From Cinclus cinclus (taxonomy: Eukaryota; Chordata; Aves; Passeriformes; Cinclidae), in the NCBI RefSeq assembly GCF_963662255.1, contig NC_085059.1:11627234-11691233 (forward strand): a DNA stretch of 64,000 bases, in the 5' to 3' direction. Numbering within the stretch: position 1 is the stretch's first letter; each line of letters opens with the position of its first letter. This document shows positions 39,801 to 50,363 of the stretch, one piece after another. The translations under genes were made by a program, and so were the position numbers. A model generated the notes under the pieces. It saw only the letters and a program-made list of their open reading frames with translations, searched no databases and was not told the DNA's origin.

Positions 39801-42800
39801 TTAAATGACTTGAAAGAAAAGGAAAGGAAATTTATATTTAGAAATAGCAATGATTAACTAGGGGAAATATATTAGAGTATGAAAATAAACTACATAGAAT
39901 GGCTCTTACTTCCAATTAGGCTGACTACTTCAGGAAAAAATATTTATATACAAATATAAAAAGCTGGGGAATGCTAACCTATGCTAAGATGAAAGAATCT
40001 CATGACATAATTCATGTTTACCCATTAAAATGGGGGAATCACATTTTTACATACTTTTCCTTTTTGTTCTTCTAGTTTCTGCTTCTGTGCTTTCTTCTCT
40101 AATCACCAAAACTTTTCACAGCTTCTCTTTGTTAGCAAACCACCTATGGCAACTGTACACCTTCCACATCTCCATAGCCTTCAGAGAAGCACCATCTGAT
40201 GCTACTGCATCATTCTGGATCAGAACAGATTAACTACAGAATTAATGAAATAAACTCACATACAGTCTAAAATTGAAAGTCTCAGAAGCTAAAGTCTGGA
40301 CCAGGGTCCACTAAGATATACTCTGTATTCCTGACTGTACTCAGGGCTTCTGTTTTCAGCCCACTTATTGGACAATATAAACACCAAAGCCATTTTAAAA
40401 ACACAGAGGAGAGCTGTGGGTATCTCCTGAGCACAACCCATTGACAATGAAGTGCTGGTGGTGCAGTTCAGAGCCATGCAAGACAGCTCTAGTCACCTCA
40501 AGAGCCCCAGGGAGTGTGTTCAGCCCCTGGGGACAACACTCATGCTTCTTTAAACCACTGAGTTCACTCACCCCTGGTGCTATAGTCATCGTCAGAGGGA
40601 AGGCAGGCAGCCCTGAGACCCCTTCCTAAACACTGTGCAGCTGCTGCTGTAGGTGCCAGGTGTTCACTTCCACCTGATAAGCTAAAAGTGCAGCTCAAGA
40701 TGTACTTCAGGGCTGTGGTAGGGACCATGATCACAGCCTTAAAGGGGACAACGGCTAACACCATAAAAAGTAGATACTTGGGGGAAACATAATTCATACA
40801 GCTGGACTTCAACCAGGAGACTAAAATCACCCTCTGTATGAGTACAAAAGTCTCCCAGGACCCTTACTGGCATGAGTAGTAGGCTGTCAGACTAAAACAC
40901 ATCCTAAGCTTCGGTGTGCTAACATCATGTGAGAACACTGGTTCAATCCTGACTCAGAAGAACCCGTGTTGCCTGCTGAGACACCAAAACCACCCCTTGC
41001 ATCATGGATTTCCTTGGAGTCCCCTTTGTAAGCACTGTTTAGACCTGACCCTGTTTTGCCTGTATATAGGTTTAACACGATGGGAGTCAAAAGTCATATA
41101 ATGCAATGAGCTGCAGTTTGTTGGTTTTCTCAGGAGCTCTCCCTCCTTCCAACAGCAACCCTACCAAAAGGCCTTTGTCTAAGGAGTCAAATAAGGAGCA
41201 TCACACAGTGTTTGCATTTACTTATGGAAGAGCTACACTAGCAGCTCCTCTCAAGCCTCTGAAGTCAGCTCCAGTACAGTTACTTGGCCTAAGTTCATCT
41301 AAACTAAATGGGCTGACTTGCTTCAAATGTGTTGCACAACCAAATGATAAAATTTGGGGGTAGGGAGGGAATGACTAGTGATGACACATGTATTTAACAC
41401 TGCATGTCTCCCCTTTCCAGATTAGAAGAAGCTGGCAAGCTTCAGTCTGTACACATGCCAGCAGCGGATGTCGGCACATATACAACACTTTTCAGAACAA
41501 CATAGTGCTGAAACATGCAGTTCAACTCCAAGGTACACTTCTGTTCAGTTAGCCCAAAACAGCTATTCGAATTGTCTTGCTAAACAGGGTAGGATTTGTA
41601 GCACAGCTTTTAGTGCTGCTTTAATCTGGTTTCTTTTTAGACCCTTTGGAAGCACTGAGAAGTTGGTAGGAGCCTCCCTGTTGTGCTTTGCTCAAGGTCC
41701 TCCACATCCATTTGAGCTGGGGGAAGTGATGAACCTGTTGGCAAGAGGGAAATATCAAGCACAGAGGGGGTGTCATAAATGAATACAGGAATATAATCCT
41801 CTCTTCTGCTTTCACATGTCCTCACTTTCCTTTCGTTTTTCAGTCTGAAATACAAAAAAGCATGATGCTGACAAGTTCACCCTGGTTCATTGTCAGTGTG
41901 CCTTGAGAAAGTCATCAGTAAAGATCTGAAAGAAATAATGTCTGCAAAAAAAATAAAAATGTATTCCAAATCAGAAATTAAGTGTTCTGCATTCATTAAC
42001 AGAAAGATCTGCCTTGATGACTTCAGATTTTAAAATAAGTTCAGTTCTTTCCTCCTTTTTCTTTCAATAATTCTGGTGTGAACATTTATAATTTCAGCAT
42101 TCCCCTAATTCCATATTCTTATTAATTTGCTTCTTCATCTCTTCAATTATTTTATTCTTTGTCACAATCACTAACAATCATTTTTAAAAAAACCAAAACA
42201 AATGCTGCAGAAAAAAACCTCATCTTTTGGTGTGGGTCTGGAGTGATGCTGGATGTATCAGAACTGGCCAATACCACCCCACATCACATGGGTTGATTTT
42301 AGATATTGGAATAATTTTCCTTTAGTTTCTAATCTGGACACTCTAGCCCACCACCATTATCCCGACAATTTCCTTTTATTCTCATTTCCTAACATCTGCT
42401 TCCATTTCACTCCCCCTTTCTTTCTGCATGGCTCTGGCACTGGGGAGGAGTTGGTCAGACTGCAAAGACTCAGGGAGGGTTTCCTGCCGTGGGACTCAAA
42501 CGAGTGTTCGTGTAAGGCAGGAGCTGCCAAAGCCTCCAGCTCTGTTCTACGGAAGTTTGATGTGCTAATGTGGGGATCACAGAGAGAGCTTCAGCCAACC
42601 CTTTATCCTTTTCCTCAGAAGCATCAGTCCCTGCAGGTACCTCTTAGTGAAGCAGCCTCTGGTTTGATTCTTGCTCCTTTTACTGCCCTCTCAAGCATCC
42701 AGAGTGCAGTTTTCCATTCAGATGTCCCAGGTCACCACAACGAAAACCAGTTTCACTGTCTGCCACTCACTTCAGCAGTTCATTGCTGCCATCCAGCCTG

Positions 42801-42872
42801 ATTGTCAGCAATGATTCTCATTCTGATCGACCTAACCCAGATTTTTCCAAATAATTCCTAAAATTTCAAAGT
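33829..42872. other. Intergenic DNA without recognisable gene
   Basis: No exon, RNA gene or clear repeat family is recognised across this stretch. A GC-richer patch at 34,480-35,000 carries a 152-codon minus-strand ATG frame (34,350-34,808) with a hydrophobic N-terminus; it lacks any family signature and I do not call it a gene. A 123-codon frame at 35,546 and a 182-codon frame at 42,253 are likewise unsupported. Confidence 0.5.
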
Positions 42873-43038
42873 GAATCATAGAATCATGGAATCATTAAGG
42901 TTGGAAAATACTTTCAGATCATCAAGAATGACTTTCAGCTGAATATTTCCATGCACACTAAATGATACTCCAAAGTGTCACATTAACTTGGTTTTTGAAC
43001 AGGAGGTGCCAGGAATGGTGACTTCACCACTTCCATCC
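42873..43038 (-). mobile_element. CR1 LINE 3' fragment
   Basis: It opens with the complement of the CR1 terminal repeat (gaatcatagaatcatggaat) followed by taaggttggaaaatactttc. After a diverged middle it continues with caaagtgtcacatt ... ggaatggtgacttcaccact. The right boundary is approximate. Confidence 0.82.
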
Positions 43039-46000
43039 ACTAACTCCTTTAACACCAGAGCTGTCCTGTGGAAATGAGCTCATTCATGCAAAAGCAAGCT
43101 GATAAGTGCCTATGTGGGAAATTACACTGCCCTGTCTGATGGAACACCTTTGGTGGGAGATATACAAGGGAAGAAGCAGTTGGAAGATGGGTCTGGATCA
43201 CCACCTCTTAACCAGGGTCAGTTGCATCCTGGACAGCATGTCTGAGCAGACCCCGAGCTAAAAGAACAATATTTGGATTCCTCCTGTACTTTGTCCCATC
43301 CAATGTTCAAACAGGAATCCCAGGACAAAGTGTACTTTGTGTGAATTGTAGCAAATGCACAGCCACTTCCAATGGCTTGCAAGGATTTGCTTAAAATGTA
43401 AAGGACACTCTAAGAGGAAAAAAGCAGCCCTGTACCTTGGTTTGGTAAAAAATCAAGTTTTATAGGCCCAAAAATCAACATGCTTTCCCCTGCAGTTTAC
43501 ATAAAAATTATTGTGGAAGGAATTAGTGTGATTCTGCAAATCCATCTTCATGGATCCTTTTAATTTAGAGGCATGAGTCATTGGAGCAGGGACTCCTTGG
43601 ATGATTGTGTGACCACAGGATGCAGCCCTGGAAAAGTGTTTTTGTAAACAAATAAACATGTTCCTTCCTGTTTGAAACTCAGATCTTTCAACATGGGGCA
43701 AGAGCCTGAGAAGCCGACAGTGAGAGTAATAAGAAATATTAAATGCAATGCCAGTTGCTTGGTCCAGTTCCAACAGCAAGAGGTGAACAAAACACACAGA
43801 GTGAAAAATAGGTTAGTCTTTTAAAATACCTTAATAATCTGAAGTGTTATGGGTATCAGGAACAAAAAAAAAGACTTCTTAAGTGAAAATTGCCAGAAGA
43901 GATGGTCTTACAACCTGACAAAATCAGAACAGAGGGTAAAAAAACAAAAACTGGGAGAGTTGATGATGGCTAGTGCCATGTTTTGCCGTACACACTTGGA
44001 GTGATCCAAAGTTCACAGGCTCCAAAATGGATTTCACACTATGGCTTTTGACATCTGATGAAGTCTTTTGAGAGAGATTATCCTCTTTTCCTGGAGAAAG
44101 CAGGATGCTGGCCCCAGTCAGCAGTCTGCACTACCTTTGCTACTTGAATCCCAAAGGAAAAATGAAATCTTCAGTCCTAACAGCTGGAAGCATTTCCAGA
44201 AAAGCATGTAGATATTCAAAAGTGACCTAAATATTGCAGTCAGTGTCAGAGAGTGAATTTTCTGTTGGTAGTTTAAAAGCAAACTTCTGGCAGCTGTCAG
44301 GGAATCCTTTAAGTACATTTAGATCAATGCACAAAGTCAAATAAACACTTAAAATCCCTCAAGATTAAGAGTGAATCCAGTCAGGAAATGGCTGAGCCAC
44401 TGCTTGTCCCTTTTTTCTGTCACACATCAACCAACCCAACCCCAAATCCTGCTATACCTGGGCACACATCAGTAAAGGAAAGGACAACACGAGGCTTATC
44501 CCTGGCCTCAGCTGGGTCGGGATGTTTCAGTTGCAAACGATAGATCTATTTTACGAATTAGAGCTTGTCTAGACTAAGGAAATGTTCCTGCTATGACTCT
44601 GCTGAGGTAATTACACCAGTGTAAACGCCTTTGGGCAAAACAGAGCTTTCAGTGGCCTGATTTACGCTGGTCACTTGCCAGGATTAGTTCAGCTGGTACC
44701 AGCCTGTCCTCCAGGAGCTCCTGCTCCCAGCTAGAATCCCACACAGAACTCTTCATCCATCTCATCCCAAACGTTGGCACTACCAATCTGTCAATCAAGC
44801 CATCCTTATGGGATGGCTGTGCAAATGTTTTTCTCCAAAAGATTGCTGAATATTTAGAAGGCTCTTCTGTTAGTGGAGAATTGATTAATAGGCAAAAGAA
44901 AAGGAAAAAAAAAAGAAAGAAAAAAAGAGCTGAAATAAACTGGGTTTAAATCAAAGCATTTTTGGATTTGCATACGCATGTCAGGGAACATGTTTGCTGC
45001 AAATACAATGAAATAGGAAATCTGATGTATGATGTTTAACCTGGCAGGGGTAGATGTGTCCCTTATCCACATTAAATGAATTTGTGTGAGGACAAAATGT
45101 GTCCAAACAGTAAAATGGGAGCTACTCCAAACCAATCAATTCGAATTAAAAAAAAAAAAAAAATAAAAAAAAAGAAGCCATTTTAAAGCACAGAAGGTGG
45201 AACCCTAGTCTACGAGAAGTCAGTGGTAACATTTACATTGACTTTAAGGAGAGGCTTTGCTTACTCTAATGTGGAAAACCACACAGTACTGCTGTGCATA
45301 GCATGATACAAAATACATGTGCTAAGTTTCACACACAGCATTCAGGGAACATGATGTTGATAAATGCAGGATGAGGAACAGGCAAACTAACAGACAGACT
45401 TGGTTATATTTTAATCTGGTTTACTGTTACTGCAGGTGTTACAGTTAAGAAGTTCTAAAAAGTTACTATATACATTTAATTCTAAATAGTTACTGGAAGA
45501 ACAGCTAGAAACTCTAATAGTAAAGCAAACGTGCTCCTTTAACAGTTTCCTTATTAAAAAAAAAATAAAAGGAGGGGGCAAAAGTCTGTCTGAAGCACAA
45601 AGATGACATCAGAAAAGTTCCTCAATTCACAGATGGCTGCACCTTTCAAAAAAAATTAAAACAGGAACCCTAGATTGATTTAATCACCCATACAAGCGAA
45701 AAAACGTAATGAAGATATTTAGTGCCAAATTGGTTTCTTGGGACCTTTTCTATGTAAATAATACAAATCAAACCTTGAAGTTCAGTGCAGATATGATCTG
45801 ACAAGTAAGCCAGGCTTTTTTTTTTTCCTTTGATCCAGCTCCAGAAATATTTTATACAAGGTAAAGTTGGTTTTAAGTGTTTTCCATGTCAGTTTTTAAT
45901 TTTGAATATTCATCATATAAGAAACTTGCTTATAATGCTTCAAACACCAGTCAGGCTGCAATGACTTACAGCACAAAACCTAAAGATTTCTTTGTATTTC

Positions 46001-46405
46001 CTTGTAAGAAGGGGAATATCAAGAACTCCCAATGTGACACAGGATCAATTTCCACTGTTTGGTTATTTTTAAAGGTACAGGAAACATTGACAATCTCAGC
46101 TGAATATTTTCAAATATCAAGACAAGCCAACTCCAGTATTTTTTATACTGTTCCACTTCTAGATGTGTTGGGGAATAATACTTACGAAGATAGTAAGATA
46201 GACATGCCTTTGCTTTCTAAGTGATTCCCCAATTTCCCACATACTGCCATTTCTCACATTCTCTCAGGATGCCATCTGGGAGCAACAATGCCTTCTCTTG
46301 GAAGAAAATCTTCAGGTGTTTGGTTTACCTTTTTTATTTTAATTTAAAAAATCCTTTTCTATTCAATTTTCAAACCAGAATGAACATTCTGCAGTACATA
46401 TTTGT

Positions 46406-46441
<36 letters not shown>

Positions 46442-47937
46442 ATGACCTTGCTCACAGTTTTCAGTGTTGTGTGCCCAATGACAGATTTAGGCACCTTGCT
46501 GTAGGCACACAGTTTTCAAAAATTCAGCTCTTGTCAATAATGTAAAATCCTGTGGATTCTCTTCCTTCCACAAATTGGTATGTAGTGTATTTAGAATTAA
46601 CAGGACCCGTTTTCTCTTTTGACTAGAATATGTGGTGTAAGGTTAATGAAAATAAGGTGGATGTTTTATTTTGGGTCTTACATATAATATTATTAAATGT
46701 GCCCACCAGAAATGTAGGATAAAATATTTGCTCTGCTTGAAGATTATGTGATATTTGTATTCTAAGCCTCACCACAGTGGGTTTCTTTAAATAGAAGCTA
46801 TACTTTACTCCTAAATTGCTTAAGGCAAAGGAAGCAGAGATGATGTTTTTATGAATGTTTAAATGCAAATGGAACTGAGAGTGAATGCTATGCTAGCTAA
46901 CATCAAAGGCTCACCAAAGTCTCTGCATTAATGAGGCTCTTTGTTTCCTGGATCACAGATTACAACAGGTTTCCAACTCATTGCCAAGGCTTTATCTCCA
47001 TTTGGGAGGGCTGTAAATCTCAGACGATTTTTTCACATGCAAAACAAGAGGATCATCTGAAAGAAGAAGGGGGAAAAAAATCTTAAAGTAGCAAATATTT
47101 CATTCAAATGATTATTCCTCAAAGTGGCTACATCTTGTTTTATTTTTGGGATGTTTAAAAGAATGGAAATTTACCGACAGGGTTTCCTATGGGGCAGCTC
47201 ATTCATTTGGAGGAGAAAAGTGAGCAGGGAAAAAAGCGAACAACATCCTTCCCCTCTCCCATCTTCTTCAGCCCAGCATCAACTGTACTGAAAATCAGAA
47301 CAATAATTCTATGTCATGCAAAATCACCAATTAGCAGAAAGACAGGTTTTGCTCCATTTAAATATATTCAAGTACTTTCCAAAGTGGCTCCAACTACTTC
47401 TTCTCCTCCCCAAAAAGTAATGAGATTATATCCCTAGTAGTAATACCCTAATTAACAAGAAAAATAGGGACCAAGATTTTTAGCTTCCTATTCAAGGGCT
47501 GAATGCGACAATATGTTGTATATTTGGTCATAAAAAACAATTTACATGGCGTCATTACAGTCTGTAGCAAAGCCTCCAGGACCCAGGGCTATCTTATGCA
47601 ATCTTAATTAAGGAAAATAAATATCGGTGTGTTGTTTTAAGCTACTGGAGACATGCACAGGACCTGTCGTGTGTGATCAGAAGAGATGAGGAGTTTCCTT
47701 TTCCATGGGAACTGCTTAAAAAACCCTCCGCCAACACACAAGTGTCTAGTGCCTTCGAAATGGGCTGCGAAGATGGTAATTTCTTATTTCCTGACCCTCG
47801 GGGCCGGGCAGGAAAACTAATAATTTTCTACCACTCCACGCCACATCTGTGCTCCAAAGAGGCTGAGGGCACCATGGCAGAAGCATCCTTGTGCCCGGGC
47901 TGTGCACGGTGGGTGGCCAGTGGCACCCACGTGTGAT
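43039..47937. other. Intergenic DNA without recognisable gene
   Basis: No exon is recognised. Low-complexity patches include a purine tract near 44,896-44,935, an A-rich run at 45,148-45,173 and a (TA)n microsatellite at 46,411-46,438. Sequence is otherwise AT-rich until the sharp change to TG-rich repeats at about 47,938. Confidence 0.55.
46411..46438. repeat. (TA)14 microsatellite
   Basis: About 28 bp of TA dinucleotides. It creates the run of Ile-Tyr codons in an adjacent spurious frame. Confidence 0.9.
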
Positions 47938-47978
47938 ACGGGTGTGTGTGCACCCACAGCTGGGAATGGGCAGCTGGG

Positions 47979-48010
<32 letters not shown>

Positions 48011-49075
48011 ACATGTGTGCTGTGTGTGCCTGTGCTCAGACATACGTGCCCTGACGTGTCTCAGTACGTGTGTGTGAATGTGCGTGTTCATGTCTGTCTA
48101 TCTGTGCGCTCATACGAATCCTGATGTGGTAGTCTGTGTTTGTACACACATCCTGATGAGTTTCAGTACACGCATATACGTGCCGAGGTGTGTTTGTGTG
48201 CACACATACACACCCTGATGTCTTACTGTATACACACGTATATGTGTTCATGCATGTCTCTGTGCACACATGCATGTCCTGATGTCGTAGTGTGTGCACA
48301 CACGAGCTGATGTTTTCTCATGTGAGCACACACCCCTAGGAGATGACGTGTCCGTGTGCACACACATGGGCTGATGTGTGTCAGCAGTACCACATACGGC
48401 CTTCTGTCCTCTATGTTTAGTCATGCGCTGCTGATCTGTGCTTGTAGATTCATAGGTGAATGTGAGCATGCAGATGTGTTTGTGCGTGCAGATGTATGTG
48501 TACAGATGTCTGTGCGTGCCAGATGTGTAGCTGTGCATGCCCATGTGTGCAGTTACGTGTTCTTTTGTGCTGATGTATCTGGGGCTGTGTGTGGACGCCA
48601 CTGCTGTGTGCTGCTGTGTGACTGCTCGTGTGTGCCTGATGTGCAGCTGTGCGTGCTGTGTGTGTACACGCACACGCACACGCCTGTAGAGATGTGTGGG
48701 GCCGTGCAGACCCCGACACGTTGATGTGTGTGCATACACACGTATGTGTAGATGTGAGATGCTCACGCGCAGCTGTGCGCATGTGAGTAAGCACCGGCAT
48801 GTGCAGCTGCGTGCTCGGCTCTGGGCACGCAGGAGTAGGCGCAGGTGAGCTTGTGCCACAGTGCGTGTGCAGATGTGTGCGCACAGAAGTGTGTGCAGGA
48901 ATCTGGATGGGCACAGATGTGCACGGGGCGTGGGCGTGAGCGATCAGATATGTGTGTGCAAGCATGTCCATGCGTGCAGGCATGTGTGCACGCAGGTGGG
49001 CACAGGTGCGTGCGCAGATGTGCGAGCAGAGACGCGTGTGCGTACCCGCGTGTCTCACAGATGCGTACACACACC
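47938..49075. repeat. Degenerate TG/CA-rich tandem repeat, about 31-bp period
   Basis: About 1.1 kb of alternating purine-pyrimidine sequence includes a pure (TG)n core at 47,979-48,010. Beyond it the DNA is not a simple dinucleotide: CTGATG recurs at 48,121, 48,153, 48,215, 48,279, 48,307 and 48,371, spaced 28-32 bp or about twice that. Each is followed by words such as gtgtgtgcacacac or gtacacacat. Further right, cagatgtgtgtg-like units recur at shorter spacing. Many CpGs survive, often in ACGTG. Open frames here are cysteine/valine-rich on the plus strand and histidine/threonine-rich on the minus strand, and are not genes. It ends where the TCF7 CpG island begins. Confidence 0.85.
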
Positions 49076-49239
49076 CGAGGCCGCACCAAGCCCCCGGTGC
49101 CGCCCACCCTCGGGCCGCCCCGCAGCCCCGCAGCCCTCCATCCCTCAGCCCAGTCGAGAAAGGGTCACCCCGCCGTAGCGCGGTAGGGGAGACGGTGTCG
49201 GGCTGGCTGTGCCTTTAACGCAGGGACTTGGCCTCGCAG
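49076..49239. other. GC-rich segment separating the two TG-repeat blocks
   Basis: About 165 bp of C-rich, CpG-containing sequence (ccgcccaccctcgggccgcc and ccgccgtagcgcggtagggg among it) lies between two blocks of the same TG-rich repeat. It forms the upstream shoulder of the CpG island. No exon is recognised. Confidence 0.5.
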
Positions 49240-49358
49240 GGTGTGTGCGTGCGTGTCAGTATGCGTATCCATGTGTGTCTCTGCGCGCTCATACGAATGT
49301 GCGCGCCTCTGTCCGCGTCTGTGTGTCCGTGTGTGCGTGTGTCCGTGTGTCCCCGTGT
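49240..49358. repeat. Second block of the TG-rich tandem repeat
   Basis: About 120 bp of tgtgtgcgtgcg-type sequence. It shares GCGCTCATACGAAT (49,285-49,298) exactly with 48,106-48,119, preceded in both by catgt-tgtct words, so it belongs to the same family as the large upstream block. It runs into the GC boxes of the promoter. Confidence 0.8.
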
Positions 49359-49480
49359 GTGCCCGCCCCCGGCCCCGCCCCGGCGCTGCCAATCACCCGG
49401 CGGCCGCTTTGATGTCGCAGCTCTCGACCGTCGCGCCGCCGCGCTCGCAGTCGGACCGGGCGCTCCGTGCTCCGCCAGCC
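49359..49480 (+). promoter_or_regulatory. TCF7: Probable TCF7 CpG-island core promoter
   Basis: In order there are a GC box CCCCGCCCC (49,373-49,381), a CCAAT box with the favoured NF-Y context CCAATCA (49,389-49,395), and a perfect TCF/LEF consensus GCTTTGATG (49,406-49,414). Sequence around them is strongly GC- and CpG-rich, with no convincing TATA box. GC box plus CCAAT box usually sit 40-100 bp upstream of initiation, so transcription probably starts near 49,430-49,500. The start site is inferred from layout, not seen. The TCF site suggests Wnt/beta-catenin feedback on TCF7, which has been reported for mammalian TCF7. Confidence 0.6.
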
Positions 49481-49996
49481 GCCGGCGCCCGCTGCTCCAG
49501 CCAAACTTCCTGGGGCTCGGAGGGCGGGGGGGCGGCGGCGGCGGCACGGGGGGGGCCCGTGGAGCCCGGCATCCCGCGACGCCTGCCCGGCCGCAGCCTG
49601 CCGAGCCCCCCACGAGCCGCCGGAGCGGGGAGGGAAGAAGACGGAGAGGGGGGGGGGGAAAGAAAAGAGTGACGAGGGAAAAGCAATTCTAGATTTGGGT
49701 TTTTTTGTTTTGTTTTTTTTTTTATTATTTTATTTAAAGGCAATTTGGAAAGGGGGAGCTAAATTAAAGGGGGGAAAAAAGTTTAAAAGTTAAAAGGAAA
49801 GGAGGGAAAAAAAACTTTAAAAAGAACAAAAATCAAGAGGGAGCTTTTTTTTTTTTAATTTTCTTTTTTTTTTAAGAGGAGGGGGGAAAAAATTGACGGA
49901 GGAAGAAAAAAATAATAGTTGCGAAGGGCTTGATCCGGGAGAACAATACTAGCCGGGAAAGTTGCTGCGCGGCGGGGAGGGAGCGGCGGGAGGAAA
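49481..49996 (+). other. TCF7: TCF7 5' untranslated region (approximate start)
   Basis: About 0.5 kb separates the inferred promoter from the start codon. The first third is GC-rich with G4-capable runs (ggagggcggggggg near 49,517; a 12-G run near 49,650). Then at about 49,690-49,925 it changes to homopolymer-rich A, G and T tracts (long T runs near 49,711 and 49,845, and purine blocks of ggggggaaaaaa type). It becomes GC-rich again before the start codon. I find no ATG between 49,415 and 49,996, so translation would begin at the annotated start if transcription starts downstream of 49,414. An intron within this leader is not excluded. Confidence 0.55.
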
Positions 49997-50191
49997 ATGC
50001 CGCAGCTGGGCAGCGGCGGCGGGGACGACCTGGGCGCCACGGACGAGATGCTGGCCTTCAAGGACGAGGGCGAGCAGGAGGAGAAGATCCCCGAGAACGC
50101 CTTCACCGAGCGCGACCTGGCCGACCTCAAGTCCTCGCTGGTGAACGAGTCCGAAGGCAGCGGCAGCCCCGCCGCCTCCGCCGATCCCGAG
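49997..50191 (+). CDS. TCF7: TCF7 exon 1 (coding part): beta-catenin-binding domain
   Basis: This exon encodes residues 1-65 of T-cell factor 1, the nuclear HMG-box protein that recruits beta-catenin to Wnt target genes. It opens [18 protein letters not shown], the hallmark TCF/LEF N-terminus. The family's beta-catenin contacts are present: D16, the FKDEGEQEE acidic stretch with E24 and E29, and the helix [13 protein letters not shown] at 41-53 (L48 kept; TCF7L2 has V44 where this has L44). The ATG has A at -3 and no upstream ATG nearby. The exon ends GAG|gtgagc, phase 0. Family membership is certain; assignment to TCF7 over TCF7L2, TCF7L1 or LEF1 rests on exons 2 and 3. Confidence 0.93.
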
Positions 50192-50296
50192 GTGAGCCGG
50201 GCCGGGCCGGCCCCGCGCGGCCGCTCCGCGCCCCCTGCCCCGCCGCGGCCCCCGCCCCACGCCCCCGCGCTGCCCCTCTCTCTCCTCCCCGTGCAG
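50192..50296 (+). other. TCF7: TCF7 intron 1 (105 nt)
   Basis: It starts gtgagc and ends ctcctccccgtgcag. It is very short and extremely GC-rich. Its length is a multiple of three and it contains no stop in the reading frame, so reading through it joins exon 1 to exon 2 in frame. The C/T-rich 3' part supports a genuine acceptor. Confidence 0.8.
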
Positions 50297-50363
50297 GCCC
50301 TCCGGCGAGTGCAGGATCCGCAGAGGGCGTACCAGGAGAAGCTCCCGGACCACATGGATGATG
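50297..50363 (+). CDS. TCF7: TCF7 exon 2
   Basis: The 67-bp exon starts after gtgcag and ends GATGATG|gttagt, phase 1. It encodes [17 protein letters not shown] followed by DHMDD, then the first base of a glycine codon (residues 66-88). It aligns with the mammalian TCF7 segment around ALGREHAAQRLFPDKLPE, not with the serine-rich SSDSEAERR segment of TCF7L1 and TCF7L2. This is the main reason for calling TCF7. The segment links the beta-catenin-binding domain to the central regulatory region and has no enzymatic motif. Confidence 0.87.

Noticed and set aside
42253..42801. 182-codon plus-strand frame
   Set aside because: No recognisable domain, biased composition or flanking splice structure. 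Its start and end do not coincide with any change in sequence character.
47817..49613. Cys/Val-rich plus-strand and His/Thr-rich minus-strand open frames up to 206 codons
   Set aside because: These are translations of TG/CA repeats and GC-rich island sequence. Overlap of many frames on both strands and absence of any domain argue against genes.
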